Shown: positions 42,726-54,548 of the stretch, piece after piece
Layout: every line of letters begins with the position of its first letter
Numbering within the stretch: the stretch's first letter is position 1
Origin: Amycolatopsis camponoti
GTDB lineage: Bacteria; Actinomycetota; Actinomycetes; Mycobacteriales; Pseudonocardiaceae
Assembly (NCBI RefSeq): GCF_902497555.1
Contig: NZ_CABVGP010000001.1
Span: forward strand, 2,274,501-2,338,500
Length of the DNA: 64,000 bases
Direction: 5' to 3'
Position numbers and translations under genes: made by a program
The notes under the pieces: model-generated
What the model was told of the DNA's origin: nothing
Database searches by the model: none
The model's input: only the letters and a program-made list of their open reading frames with translations

Positions 42726-43351
42726 GTGTTCACCGGCATAGTCGAGGAGATCGGCGAGGTCACCGCGGTCGAACAGCTGACCAACGCGGCACGGCTGCGC
42801 GTACGCGGCCCGCTGGTCACCAGCGACGCCGGGCACGGCGACTCGATCGCGGTCAGCGGGGTGTGCCTCACGGTCGTCGAGGTGGGCGGCGGCGAGTTCA
42901 CCGTCGACGTCGTGAACGAGACGCTGCAGCGCTCGAGCCTGGCCAAGGTCGCGACCGGCGACCGGGTCAACCTGGAGCGCGCCACCCCGGCCGGCGGCCG
43001 GCTCGGCGGGCACATCATGCAGGGCCACGTCGACGGGACCGGCGTGTTCCTCGGCCGCGACGAGAACGGCGTCACGACGTTCGCGCTGCCGGCGCACTTG
43101 GCCCGGTACGTGGTCGAGAAGGGGTCGATCGCGGTCGACGGGATCTCCCTGACCGTCGCGGCGGTGACCGACGACCGGTTCCAGGTGGCGCTGATCCCGA
43201 CCACGCTCGAGGTGACCACGCTCGGCGGCCGGGAGGCCGGCGACCTGGTGAACCTCGAAGTCGACGTGGTCGCGAAGTACGTGGAGAAGCTGGCCGAGGC
43301 ACACATCCGCGACCAGGTGCACAATCGGGACGGCGGCACGGAGGAGCGGTC

Positions 43352-43355
<4 letters not shown>
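42726..43355 (+). CDS. ribE: Riboflavin synthase, alpha subunit
   Basis: A 209-aa protein of two similar lumazine-binding barrels ([12 protein letters not shown] start, GQGHVDG-like [12 protein letters not shown] in repeat 2, [11 protein letters not shown]). It dismutates two 6,7-dimethyl-8-ribityllumazine molecules to riboflavin. AAGGAGG stands at 42712-42717, 8 nt before GTG 42726. It is followed by ribBA with a 4-bp overlap. The 79-bp upstream gap is too short for an FMN riboswitch. Confidence 0.95.
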
Positions 43356-45629
<2,274 letters not shown>

Positions 45630-45642
45630 GCACTGAGCCCGG

Positions 45643-46419
45643 CTAGAGGTCCAGGTCCACCACGATCGGCGCGTGGTCGGACGGGCCCTTGCCCTTCCGC
45701 ATGTTCCGGTCCACATAGGAATCCGTCACCGCCGACGTGAAAGCATCGTTGCCGTACACCAGGTCGATCCGCATCCCCTTGTTGTTCGGGAAGTTCCCCG
45801 CCCGGTAGTCCCAGTACGTGAACGGGTGGTCGTACTTCAACGGCCGCGGGAACACGTCCGACAGCCCGAGATCCCGCAGCCGGGCCAAGGCGTCCCGCTC
45901 CGGCTTCGTCACGTGCGTCGACTCCGCGAACACCGCGATGTCCCAGACGTCCGCGTCCGTCGGCGCCACGTTGAAGTCGCCCAGCACCGCGAACGGACCG
46001 CCGGAAACCTCCGAAGCGACCAGCGACCGCAAAGCCTCCAGCCATTCCAGCTTGTACGCGTAGTGCGGGTTGTCCGGCTCGCGCCCGTTGGGCACGTACA
46101 CCGACCACACCCGCACCCCACCGCAGGTGGCGCCCACGGCACGCGCCTCGGCCGCACCCTCGAAAGAGGGCTCGCCCGGCAGCCCGCGCACCACGTCGGA
46201 CAGCCCCACCCGCGACACGATCCCGACGCCGTTCCAGCGCCCGAGCCCGTACGCCGCCACCTCGTAGCCCAGCGCCTCGACCTCGGCGGCCGGGAACTTC
46301 TCCGTCGAGTTCTTCAGCTCCTGCAGGCACAGCACGTCCGGCGCCGTCTGCTCCAGGAACTCCAGCACGCGCGGCAGGCGGGGGACGATGGAGTTCACGT
46401 TCCAGGTGGCGATCCGCAT
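45643..46419 (-). CDS. xth: Exodeoxyribonuclease III / AP endonuclease
   Basis: A 258-aa Mg-dependent nuclease of the ExoIII family in base excision repair. Motifs are IATWNVNSI, LCLQELK (Glu ligand), YVPNG, GDFNVAPTDADV and the closing SDHAPIVVDL. Complete length. It faces the rib genes and shares a terminator-sided gap with the protease gene behind it. Confidence 0.93.
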   Translation of the reverse strand: MRIATWNVNSIVPRLPRVLEFLEQTAPDVLCLQELKNSTEKFPAAEVEALGYEVAAYGLGRWNGVGIVSRVGLSDVVRGLPGEPSFEGAAEARAVGATCGGVRVWSVYVPNGREPDNPHYAYKLEWLEALRSLVASEVSGGPFAVLGDFNVAPTDADVWDIAVFAESTHVTKPERDALARLRDLGLSDVFPRPLKYDHPFTYWDYRAGNFPNNKGMRIDLVYGNDAFTSAVTDSYVDRNMRKGKGPSDHAPIVVDLDL

Positions 46420-46450
46420 GCCCGCGAGCATCCCACACCGCACCGACAAC

Positions 46451-46483
46451 TTCGGGGCGGCGCGAGAACCGCGCCGCCCCGAA
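46451..46483 (-). terminator. Hairpin terminator after the serine protease
   Basis: A perfect 14-bp stem TTCGGGGCGGCGCG/CGCGCCGCCCCGAA with a 5-nt loop lies 7 nt past the protease stop on the minus strand and before the xth start. Confidence 0.78.
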
Positions 46484-46489
46484 GGAACG

Positions 46490-47212
46490 TCAGACGCCCG
46501 CGGTCGTCCGGATCCAGGACCGGCTCGACGCCACGCTCGCGTAGTTGTTCGTGCCGCGCGTGTTCGTCCCGCTCTGGTTCTGGACCGTCGACGCGACGCC
46601 GACCTGGACGCCACCCGACACCTGGGGCCCGCCCGAGTCGCCCTTCCACGCCGAGCCGTTGATCCCGACGCTCTGGATCGCGCGGCCGCCGTACGCGTCC
46701 GACGACCGGCCGGTCACCTGGACGTTCGCCGTCTTCAGCGCCGACGCCGGCGGGCCGGTCGGGGTGGTGCGGCCCCAGCCGTAGAGCTGGTTGGTGCTGC
46801 CCGTCGACGGGTCGGCGCCGCCCAGCGTGATCGGCGCCGCGCTGGTCGCCGAGGCGAGGTGCAGCAGGGCGATGTCGCCGTTCGGGGACTCGTACTTCCC
46901 GTCGACCGCGATCTGCGTGCCGGAGAACAGCGTGTTGCTGCCGACCTTGACGTGCATGCCCGAGCCGTCCTGGTCGAGGCAGTGCACCGCCGTCATCACC
47001 CAGCGCGCGGCGACGACCGTGCCCGAGCAGTTGAAGCCCTGGAAGTCGCGGCCGGGGGTGTTGACGTAGACCTGGGCACCCCAGGAGACGGCCGGGGCGG
47101 TGGTGCCGCCGACGATGTTCGGCTGGACGCCGGCCGAAGCGACGGCGCCACCCGCGAGGGTCAGCGCGACGGCGGCCGTGCACGCGGCGCCGAGGATACG
47201 AACAGAGCTCAC
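46490..47212 (-). CDS. Secreted trypsin-like serine protease (S1A)
   Basis: A 240-aa exported protease. GTG 47212 has AAAGGA 8 nt upstream and gives a proper signal peptide (RILGAACTAAVALTLAGGAV, cleavage near ASA). The mature part starts near IVGGTTAPAV, the usual zymogen-cleavage N-terminus. The triad is His in TAVHC, Asp in NGDIALL and Ser in GDSGGP. A longer in-frame start near 47284 would bury the signal and is rejected. Probably for extracellular protein breakdown. Confidence 0.9.
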   Translation of the reverse strand: MSSVRILGAACTAAVALTLAGGAVASAGVQPNIVGGTTAPAVSWGAQVYVNTPGRDFQGFNCSGTVVAARWVMTAVHCLDQDGSGMHVKVGSNTLFSGTQIAVDGKYESPNGDIALLHLASATSAAPITLGGADPSTGSTNQLYGWGRTTPTGPPASALKTANVQVTGRSSDAYGGRAIQSVGINGSAWKGDSGGPQVSGGVQVGVASTVQNQSGTNTRGTNNYASVASSRSWIRTTAGV

Positions 47213-47376
47213 GGAGGTGATCCTTTCGGACGGGGCCCGATCGGGCCGGTCGGAAAGTAACCACCGCCTCATCCCGGGCGACACCTACCGAAGTCGGAAC
47301 CGGACTAACACCCTACTTCCGGCGGGGCACTCGGGGGCGTGCGAGAACTGTCGGTGCCGACCCATAGTCTTGGGAG

Positions 47377-49344
47377 GTGGCTGACCCGACCACCTACCGA
47401 CCCGCTCCGGGAAGCATCCCGGAGGCCCCTGGCGTGTACAAGTTCCGCGACGCGACCAAGCGGGTCATCTACGTCGGCAAGGCGAAAAGCCTGCGCAGCA
47501 GGCTGAACTCCTACTTCGCCGACCTCTCCGGCCTGCACCCGCGCACCCGGCAGATGGTCACGACGGCCGCGAGCGTCGAGTGGACCGTCGTCGCCACCGA
47601 GGTCGAAGCGCTCCAGCTCGAGTACAACTGGATCAAGGAGTTCGACCCGCGGTTCAACGTCCGTTACCGCGACGACAAGAGCTACCCGATGCTCGCGGTG
47701 ACGCTGACCGAGGAGTTCCCCCGCCTGCACGTCTACCGCGGCGCCCGCAAGAAGGGCGTCCGGTACTTCGGGCCGTACGCGCACGCGTGGGCCATCCGCG
47801 AGACCCTCGACCTGCTGCTGCGCGTCTTCCCGGCCCGCACCTGCTCGGCCGGCGTGTTCCGGCGGCACGGCCAGATCGGCCGGCCGTGCCTGCTCGGCTA
47901 CATCGACAAGTGCTCGGCGCCGTGCGTCGGCCGCGTCTCGGCCGACGAGCACCGCGAGATCGTCGAGGACTTCTGCGACTTCCTCGCCGGCAAGACCGAC
48001 GTCATGATCAAGCGCCTCGAGAACGAGATGGCCGCTGCCTCCGAAGAGCTCGAGTTCGAGCGCGCCGCCCGCCTGCGCGACGACCTCGGCGCGCTCCGGC
48101 GAGCCATGGAGAAGCAGGCCGTGGTGCTCGGCGACGGCACGGACGCCGACGTCGTCGCGTTCGCCCACGACGACCTCGAAGCCGCGGTCCAGGTCTTCCA
48201 CGTGCGCGGCGGCCGGGTCCGCGGCCAGCGCGGCTGGGTCATCGACAAGGCCGAGGAGATGGACGTCCCGGCGCTGGTCGACCACTTCCTCACCCAGTTC
48301 TACGGCGACGAGGCCGACCTGGACGCCCGTGACGACGTCGACGCGGGGCCGGTGGTCCCGCGCGAGGTGCTGGTCCCGGAGCTGCCCGCGGACGCCGACG
48401 CGGTCGCCGAGTGGCTCACCGGGCTGAGGGGCTCGCGGGTCCAGCTGCGCGTGCCGCAGCGCGGGGACAAGAAGGCCCTCGCCGAGACCGTCCAGCGCAA
48501 CGCGGGGGAGGCGTTCACCCAGCACAAGCTGCGCCGCGCCGGCGACCTCACGGCGCGCTCGGCGGCGCTCACCGAGCTGCAGGAGTTCCTGGCGCTGGAC
48601 ACCGCGCCGCTGCGCATCGAGTGCATCGACATCAGCCACATCCAGGGCAGCGACGTCGTGGCGTCGCTCGTCGTCTTCGAGGACGGGCTCGCGCGCAAGT
48701 CCGAGTACCGGCGCTTCGCCCTGCGCGAGGCGGCGGAAGAGGGCGACGTCGCCTCGATCGCCGAGGTCGTGCGCCGGCGGTTCTCCCGCTACCTGAAGGA
48801 AACCGCCGAGGGTGCGGCCGAAGACTCGGCCAAGCCGGGCCTCGACCCGGAGACCGGCCGGCCGAAGAAGTTCGCCTACCCGCCGAACCTGCTGGTCGTC
48901 GACGGCGCGGGCCCGCAGGCCACCGCCGCCGCGGACGTGCTGGCCGAGCTCGGCATCACCGACATCTCCGTGATCGGGCTGGCGAAGCGGCTCGAAGAGG
49001 TGTGGCTGCCCGCCGACCCCGACCCGGTGATCCTGCCGCGGACGTCGGAGGGGCTGTACCTGCTCCAGCGGCTGCGCGACGAGGCCCACCGGTTCGCCAT
49101 CACCTACCACCGCGAGAAGCGCTCCAAGCGGCTGCAGGCGTCCGAATTGGACAGTGTGCCCGGGCTGGGGCAGGCTCGCCGTACCGCCCTGATCAAGCAC
49201 TTCGGCTCGGTGAAGAGGCTCAAGCAGGCCAGGATCGAAGAGATCGAGGCGGTGCCCGGCTTCGGCAGGCGCACCGCGGAGGCCGTGGTCGCCGCGCTGG
49301 CCGGGGAGTCCGGCGCGAGCAACGGCACGCAAGCAGGGGAGTAG
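47377..49344 (+). CDS. uvrC: Excinuclease ABC subunit C
   Basis: A 655-aa nucleotide-excision-repair nuclease. In order: GIY-YIG domain (about 14-95, [19 protein letters not shown]), Cys-rich loop, UVR motif (about 210-240), RNase H-like C-terminal nuclease ([24 protein letters not shown]) and two helix-hairpin-helix units ([30 protein letters not shown]). GTG 47377 with GGGAGG just before it. Confidence 0.96.
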   Translation: MADPTTYRPAPGSIPEAPGVYKFRDATKRVIYVGKAKSLRSRLNSYFADLSGLHPRTRQMVTTAASVEWTVVATEVEALQLEYNWIKEFDPRFNVRYRDDKSYPMLAVTLTEEFPRLHVYRGARKKGVRYFGPYAHAWAIRETLDLLLRVFPARTCSAGVFRRHGQIGRPCLLGYIDKCSAPCVGRVSADEHREIVEDFCDFLAGKTDVMIKRLENEMAAASEELEFERAARLRDDLGALRRAMEKQAVVLGDGTDADVVAFAHDDLEAAVQVFHVRGGRVRGQRGWVIDKAEEMDVPALVDHFLTQFYGDEADLDARDDVDAGPVVPREVLVPELPADADAVAEWLTGLRGSRVQLRVPQRGDKKALAETVQRNAGEAFTQHKLRRAGDLTARSAALTELQEFLALDTAPLRIECIDISHIQGSDVVASLVVFEDGLARKSEYRRFALREAAEEGDVASIAEVVRRRFSRYLKETAEGAAEDSAKPGLDPETGRPKKFAYPPNLLVVDGAGPQATAAADVLAELGITDISVIGLAKRLEEVWLPADPDPVILPRTSEGLYLLQRLRDEAHRFAITYHREKRSKRLQASELDSVPGLGQARRTALIKHFGSVKRLKQARIEEIEAVPGFGRRTAEAVVAALAGESGASNGTQAGE

Positions 49345-49353
49345 GGAAACACA

Positions 49354-50244
49354 GTGAGTGCGCAAGAGGAGATCCGCGGGTCCGGCATGGAGGTCGCGGT
49401 CGTGTCTGGTCTGTCCGGAGCGGGCCGCAGCACCGCGGCCAAGTGCCTGGAGGACCTGGGCTGGTTCGTCGTCGACAACCTGCCCCCGGAGCTGATCGCC
49501 ACCATGGTCGAGCTGGGCGCGCAGGCGCGCGGCGCGATCACGAAGGTGGCCGTCGTCATGGACGTGCGCTCGCGCGCGTTCACCGACGACCTGGCCTCGG
49601 TCATCAAGGACCTGGACGCCCGGGGCTACAAGCCGCGCGTGCTGTTCCTGGAGGCGACCGACGCGGTGCTGGTCCGGCGCTTCGAGGCGGTCCGCCGCGG
49701 CCACCCGATGCAGGGTGACGGCCGGCTCGCCGACGGCATCACCGCGGAGCGGACGCTGCTGGAGCCGCTGCGCGAAGAGGCCGACCTGGTGCTCGACACC
49801 TCGTCGCTGTCGGTGCACGACCTGCGCGCCAAGATCGAGGACGCGTTCGGGTCGGAGGCGAGCACCCAGACCCGGGTCACCGTGCTGTCGTTCGGCTACA
49901 AGTACGGCCTGCCGATGGACGCCGACCTGGTGATGGACGTCCGGTTCCTGCCGAACCCGTTCTGGATCCCGGAGCTGCGCGAGCACACGGGCCTCGACGG
50001 CGAGGTCCGCAACTACGTCCTCTCGCAGGAGGGCGCCGAGGAGTTCCTCGACCGCTACCACCAGCTGCTGCGGCTGATCGGTGCCGGCTACAAGCGCGAG
50101 GGCAAGCGGTACCTGACGCTGGCCGTCGGCTGCACCGGCGGCAAGCACCGCAGCGTGGCGCTGTCCGTGGAGCTCGCCCAGCGTCTGTCCAAAGAGGACG
50201 GAATGGCCGTGAAGGTGGTGCACCGCGACCTTGGTCGTGAATAA
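49354..50244 (+). CDS. rapZ: RNase adapter / nucleotide-binding protein RapZ (YvcJ family)
   Basis: A 296-aa P-loop protein: Walker A GLSGAGRS near residue 19, then VVDNLPPEL, and the conserved C-terminal region ending in TGGKHRSVALSVELAQRL. In enterobacteria RapZ directs glmZ decay; in actinobacteria its target is not known. Follows uvrC and precedes yvcK-whiA as in all relatives. Confidence 0.94.
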   Translation: MSAQEEIRGSGMEVAVVSGLSGAGRSTAAKCLEDLGWFVVDNLPPELIATMVELGAQARGAITKVAVVMDVRSRAFTDDLASVIKDLDARGYKPRVLFLEATDAVLVRRFEAVRRGHPMQGDGRLADGITAERTLLEPLREEADLVLDTSSLSVHDLRAKIEDAFGSEASTQTRVTVLSFGYKYGLPMDADLVMDVRFLPNPFWIPELREHTGLDGEVRNYVLSQEGAEEFLDRYHQLLRLIGAGYKREGKRYLTLAVGCTGGKHRSVALSVELAQRLSKEDGMAVKVVHRDLGRE

Positions 50245-51238
50245 CGTGCGGGCGGTCGCCCTCGGGGGCGGCCACGGGCTGCACGCCACGTTGTCCGCGG
50301 TGCGGCGGGTGACCCCCGACGTCACCGCGATCGTGACCGTGGCCGACGACGGCGGGTCGTCCGGCCGGCTGCGGCGCGAACTCGGGCTGCTGCCGCCGGG
50401 CGACCTCCGGCAGGCCTTCGCCGCGTTCGCCGCGGAAGACGGCGGCACGCTGTGGGCCGAGGTGTTCCAGCACCGCTTCGGCGGCGACGGCGCGCTGGCC
50501 GGGCACGCGGTGGGGAACCTGCTGCTGGCCGGGCTGTTCGAGGTGCTCGGCGACCCGGTCGCCGCGCTCGACGAGGCCTGCCGCCTGATGGGCGTCTCGG
50601 GCCGGGTGCTGCCGATGTCGCCGGAGCCCCTGGAGATCGTGGGCCAGGTCAGCGGCCTCGACAGCGAGGACCCGGCGGCGCTGCGCACCATCCGCGGGCA
50701 GGTCGCGGTGGCGTCGACGCCGGGGCAGGTCCAGCGCGTCAGCCTGCACTCGCCCGGGCACTCGGGGCGGCCGCCACAGGCGTGCGAGGAAGCGGTGGAG
50801 GCGGTGCTGAACGCCGACGTCGTCTTCCTCGGCCCGGGCTCCTGGTTCACGAGCGTTCTCCCGCACCTGCTGGTGCCCGGCCTGCACGACGCGCTCGTGA
50901 AAACCGCCGCGACGAAGGTGCTGGTGCTCAACCTTGTCCCCCAGCCGGGGGAAACCGCGGGGTTCTCGCCGGAGCGGCACCTGGACGTACTCTTCGAGCA
51001 CGCGCCCGATCTGCGGGTCGACGCCGTGATCGCGGACCGCGATTCCGTCCCCGACCCGGCGAATCTCCGGCGCGCGGCGGAACGGCTCGGCGGGCGCGCC
51101 CACCTGGGGGCGGTGGGCGACCCGGAAGTGGCGGGACGGCATGATCCTGATGCGCTCGCGCGATGCATGCGGGAGGCTCTCGGTCTCGGCAGGGGCGGGG
51201 AGCACGGGGGAGGAGCGAAAGGCAGGGAGGGGCAGTAA
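50237..51238 (+). CDS. yvcK: YvcK/CofD-like gluconeogenesis factor
   Basis: A 333-aa protein of the CofD-like family, without CofD activity in known cases. It has [19 protein letters not shown] at the start and [15 protein letters not shown], both typical of UDP-sugar-binding YvcK. In Bacillus it affects cell shape and growth on gluconeogenic carbon. Starts at TTG 50231, GTG 50237 or GTG 50246 are all possible; none has a strong ribosome site, and overlap with rapZ suggests coupling. The C-terminal [14 protein letters not shown] tail is low-complexity. Confidence 0.92.
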   Translation: MNNVRAVALGGGHGLHATLSAVRRVTPDVTAIVTVADDGGSSGRLRRELGLLPPGDLRQAFAAFAAEDGGTLWAEVFQHRFGGDGALAGHAVGNLLLAGLFEVLGDPVAALDEACRLMGVSGRVLPMSPEPLEIVGQVSGLDSEDPAALRTIRGQVAVASTPGQVQRVSLHSPGHSGRPPQACEEAVEAVLNADVVFLGPGSWFTSVLPHLLVPGLHDALVKTAATKVLVLNLVPQPGETAGFSPERHLDVLFEHAPDLRVDAVIADRDSVPDPANLRRAAERLGGRAHLGAVGDPEVAGRHDPDALARCMREALGLGRGGEHGGGAKGREGQ

Positions 51239-52233
51239 TGGCGATGACCGCCGCGGTGAAGGACGAGCTGAGCCGGCTGGAGATCACGAAGATCGGGCCG
51301 CGCCGGGCGGAGGTCGCGTCGCTGCTTCGCTTCGCCGGCGGCCTGCACATCGTGGCCGGCCGGGTGGTCGTGGAAGCGGAGCTGGACACGGGCTCGGTCG
51401 CGCGACGGCTGCGCAAGGAGATCCACGAGCTGTACGGCCACCATTCGGACGTCCACGTCATCACGGCCAGCGGCGGGCTGCGCAAGGGCACCCGGTACGT
51501 CGTGCGCGTGGTCAAGGACGGGGAAGGCCTGGCCCGCCAGACCGGGCTGATCGACCAGCGCGGCCGTCCGGTGCGCGGGCTGCCCGCGGCCGTGGTGTCC
51601 GGGGGAGTGGCCGACGCGGAAGCGGCGTGGCGGGGCGCGTTCCTCGCGCACGGCTCCCTGACGGAACCGGGCCGCTCGTCGTCGCTCGAAGTGACCTGCC
51701 CGGGCCCGGAGGCGGCGCTGGCGCTCGTCGGCGCGGCGCGCCGGATGGGTATCCAGGCGAAGTCGCGCGAGGTCCGCGGGGCCGACCGCGTGGTGGTCCG
51801 CGACGGCGACGCGATCGGCGCGCTGCTGACCCGCCTGGGTGCGCACACGAGCGTCCTGCAGTGGGAAGAGCGGCGCATGCGCCGCGAAGTCCGCGCGACG
51901 GCGAACCGCCTGGCCAACTTCGACGACGCGAACCTGCGCCGCTCGGCCCGCGCCGCGGTGGCGGCGGCGGCCCGCGTGGAGCGAGCACTGGAGATCCTCG
52001 GCGACACGGCCCCGGACCACCTCCTGGCGGCGGGCAAGCTGCGCCTGTCGAACCGGCAGGCGTCCCTGGAGGAGCTGGGCCAGCTGTCGGACCCGCAGAT
52101 GACGAAGGACGCGGTCGCCGGCCGCATCCGCCGCCTGCTGGCGATGGCGGACAAGCGCGCCAAGGACCTGAACATCCCGGACACGGAGTCCGCGGTCACC
52201 CCGGAGATGCTCGAAGAAGACGACGAGGCCTGA
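51238..52233 (+). CDS. whiA: Sporulation/division regulator WhiA
   Basis: A 331-aa DNA-binding protein with a LAGLIDADG-like N-terminal domain without nuclease residues and a C-terminal helix-turn-helix ([20 protein letters not shown]). In Streptomyces WhiA with WhiB starts sporulation septation. ATG 51238 overlaps the yvcK stop by one base and has GGGAGGGG upstream. The acidic tail ([10 protein letters not shown]) is usual. Confidence 0.95.
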   Translation: MAMTAAVKDELSRLEITKIGPRRAEVASLLRFAGGLHIVAGRVVVEAELDTGSVARRLRKEIHELYGHHSDVHVITASGGLRKGTRYVVRVVKDGEGLARQTGLIDQRGRPVRGLPAAVVSGGVADAEAAWRGAFLAHGSLTEPGRSSSLEVTCPGPEAALALVGAARRMGIQAKSREVRGADRVVVRDGDAIGALLTRLGAHTSVLQWEERRMRREVRATANRLANFDDANLRRSARAAVAAAARVERALEILGDTAPDHLLAAGKLRLSNRQASLEELGQLSDPQMTKDAVAGRIRRLLAMADKRAKDLNIPDTESAVTPEMLEEDDEA

Positions 52234-52519
52234 CGAGGTCCCGCGGCCGGGGTCCGGCGATCGCGGGTTCGCGGTTCACGATCGACGGCCCGCCGTTCGC
52301 GGCGTTCGCCGATGCCTCGGTCGCGGTACCGGTTCATCGGCGGCGAGCCCAGGGGAGCCGGCCCCGCTGGTCAGCCGGTTTTCGGTCGGTGCGGTTAACG
52401 GGATCGGTGCCGTCCGGCCCAACTCGTAACACCCCGGTAGCGCGGGGGAGTGGTCGCCGAAACGCGGCGCGTCGAACCTCGGTCGGGAGGGAGTACGCCG
52501 AACGAGGGAAGGGGAACGC

Positions 52520-53563
52520 ATGCGCACGAGCCGGAACAGCAATGACCGCGCGCAGCTGCAGGTGTCGCCGGAGGTCGGCACCTGGCTCGCCCGGCGCAGC
52601 AGCAGGGCCGACGACTGGACCGCGGAACAGCTGGTCGAGGCCAAACGCGGCACGACCGTCTCGGTGGTCATCCCCGCGCGCAACGAGGAAACGACGGTCG
52701 GCGCGATCGTCACCGCCATCCGCGAAGAACTCTGCGAACACCACCGGCTCGTCGACGAGATCCTGGTCGTCGACAGCCACTCGACCGACGCCACCGCCGA
52801 GGTGGCCGCCGCGGCCGGCGCGCGTGTCGTCGCGCAGGACGCCGTGTTCCCGGCCCTGGACGGTCTGCAGGGCAAGGGCGAGGCCCTGTGGAAGGGCGTC
52901 GCGGCGACGACCGGCGACCTCGTGGTCTTCGTCGACGGCGATCTCTACGACTTCACCACCGACTACGTCACCGGGCTGCTCGGCCCGCTGCTCACCGACC
53001 CGTCGGTGGCCTACGTCAAGGGCTTCTACCACCGCCCGCTCAACGGCGCGGCGGGCAGCGAGCCCGAGGGTGGCGGCCGCGTCACCGAACTCGTCGCGCG
53101 GCCGCTGATCAACATGTTCTGGCCCGAGCTGTCGGGCTTCGTCCAGCCGCTGGCGGGCGAGTACGCGGGCCGGCGCGAGGTGCTCGAGAGCATCCCGTTC
53201 GTCGTGAACTACGGCGTCGAGATCGGCCACCTGATCGACCTGCTGGAACTGCGCGGCCTGGACGCGCTCGCCCAGGTCGACCTGGGCCACCGCGTGCACC
53301 GCCACCAGAGCACGCAGGCACTGGGCCGGATGTCGGGGCAGATCATGCAAACCCTGTTCGACCGCCTGGAACGCTACGGCCGCCTGGTGACGGCCATCCC
53401 GCCGGCGACGATCCTGGCGCAGTTCCAGCGCGGCACGTCGGCGGACGGCGTCGAGCGGGAACTGGTGCTGACGGACCTGACGTCCCCGCAGCGCCCGCCG
53501 CTGGCGAGCCTGCCGGTGACGCTGCGCCCGGAGAACGAGCTGGACCTGCAGGACACCGCGTAG
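52520..53563 (+). CDS. gpgS: Glucosyl-3-phosphoglycerate synthase
   Basis: A 347-aa GT81-type glycosyltransferase making glucosyl-3-phosphoglycerate, the first step toward methylglucose lipopolysaccharides or glucosylglycerate. Signs are VSVVIPARNEETTVGAIV, VDSHSTDATAEV, GKGEALWKGV and the metal-binding FVDGDLYDF. It is highly similar in layout to mycobacterial GpgS (Rv1208). It stands alone with 286 bp of non-coding DNA upstream. Confidence 0.9.
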   Translation: MRTSRNSNDRAQLQVSPEVGTWLARRSSRADDWTAEQLVEAKRGTTVSVVIPARNEETTVGAIVTAIREELCEHHRLVDEILVVDSHSTDATAEVAAAAGARVVAQDAVFPALDGLQGKGEALWKGVAATTGDLVVFVDGDLYDFTTDYVTGLLGPLLTDPSVAYVKGFYHRPLNGAAGSEPEGGGRVTELVARPLINMFWPELSGFVQPLAGEYAGRREVLESIPFVVNYGVEIGHLIDLLELRGLDALAQVDLGHRVHRHQSTQALGRMSGQIMQTLFDRLERYGRLVTAIPPATILAQFQRGTSADGVERELVLTDLTSPQRPPLASLPVTLRPENELDLQDTA

Positions 53564-53579
53564 CGAGGTCCGGTGGTCG

Positions 53580-53605
53580 CCCGCCGCGGGAGCCCTCGCG
53601 GCGGG
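53580..53605. terminator. Bidirectional hairpin terminator
   Basis: Stem CCCGCCGCG/CGCGGCGGG (9 bp, 8-nt loop) in the 62-bp gap between gpgS and the end of the binding-protein gene on the other strand. Confidence 0.65.
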
Positions 53606-53625
53606 TGATCGCCACGCCGGCGCCG

Positions 53626-54543
53626 TCAGCAGTACGCGTGGTCCGTGCGCTCCGGCCGATGCGGAATGGTCGTCTCGATGTGCAGGGCGTCGTAGGAGGC
53701 TTGCCAGGTCGCCGAGTTCACGAATTCCTGGATCTTCGTGGTGAACTGGATGCACGCCTTCGAGTCGCTCTTGCGCATGCCCACTCCGTAGAACTCCTTC
53801 GGGTTGACCAGGGAACCGTTGTCCCAGTAGGCGGGGTCGACCTTGGCCTTCTTGAAGTTGGCGACGGACAGGAGGATCGCTTCGTCGGTCTCCACGGCGT
53901 CGAACTGCCGGTCGTCGACGTCGAGGAAGGGGTCCAGGCACTCGGCGAGGGTGTCCTTCGCCCGGGCGCCGAGCTTGTCCGCGGCCGTGGTCCCCTTGGT
54001 CACGCAGGTGTGCTCGGAGTCGAGCAGCCTGGTCTGGCCGGTGATGGCCGCCAGCTTGTCGCGGTCGACCATCTGCCCCGACCGGTCGACGAAGTAGGGC
54101 CCGGCGAAGTCGATGAGGTCCCGGCGGTTCTTCGTGGGGTCGGTCGTGCTGGTCCCGTCCATCGAGTAGTTCGCGATGACCAGGTCGACGTCGCCGCGCA
54201 GCAGGGCGCCTTCCCGGTCGTACGGGGTGAGCGCCACCGGCACGACCGTGAAGTGGAACTGCTCGGCGAGGTAGTCCGCCAGGTCGACGTCGAAACCCTT
54301 CGGGTCGGTGCCCGGGTAGCTCCACCCCGGGATCTCGCCGTTGAACCCGACCCGCAGGGTCTTGCCGGCGACGGGCCACAGTTCGGGTCCGGAGACGGCG
54401 ACCAGGGGCGCGGCCGACGGCCGGGCCGCGGCGGTCTGCGTGGGGTCCGGGGCCGAGCCGGGGTGCAAGGTGATCGCCGCGGTGGTCGTGGCCGCCGCGA
54501 TCGCCAGCACGGCCGAAGTCAGGGCGAGTGAGCGTTTGTGCAT
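53626..54543 (-). CDS. Type II periplasmic binding protein, third gene of the caspase operon
   Basis: A 305-aa exported solute-binding protein of the polar-amino-acid group (SBP_bac_3): TLRVGFNGEIPGWSY, GFDVDLADYLAEQF, GALLRGDVDLVIANYSM and DFAGPYFVDRSGQMV. Residues 5-25 form a hydrophobic N-terminal segment (LALTSAVLAIAAATTTAAIT) with no lipobox Cys, so the protein is secreted or anchored by that helix, not a lipoprotein. There is no ABC permease or ATPase nearby. It starts 5 bp after the caspase gene, so it is cotranscribed and may be the outside sensor or a partner of the membrane caspase. Confidence 0.8.
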   Translation of the reverse strand: MHKRSLALTSAVLAIAAATTTAAITLHPGSAPDPTQTAAARPSAAPLVAVSGPELWPVAGKTLRVGFNGEIPGWSYPGTDPKGFDVDLADYLAEQFHFTVVPVALTPYDREGALLRGDVDLVIANYSMDGTSTTDPTKNRRDLIDFAGPYFVDRSGQMVDRDKLAAITGQTRLLDSEHTCVTKGTTAADKLGARAKDTLAECLDPFLDVDDRQFDAVETDEAILLSVANFKKAKVDPAYWDNGSLVNPKEFYGVGMRKSDSKACIQFTTKIQEFVNSATWQASYDALHIETTIPHRPERTDHAYC

Positions 54544-54548
54544 TCGTG

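Noticed and set aside
47305..52020. A 1571-codon open frame on the minus strand opposite uvrC, rapZ, yvcK and whiA
   Set aside because: It mirrors the codon bias of well-known plus-strand genes at very high GC, has no domain and no conserved start.
52234..52519. Hidden gene or RNA in the 286-bp gap between whiA and gpgS
   Set aside because: No frame with a ribosome site on either strand and no strong hairpin; probably the gpgS promoter region.
53626..54543. Annotation of the binding protein as part of an amino-acid ABC importer
   Set aside because: No permease or ATPase gene lies near, there is no lipobox, and it is cotranscribed with a caspase.
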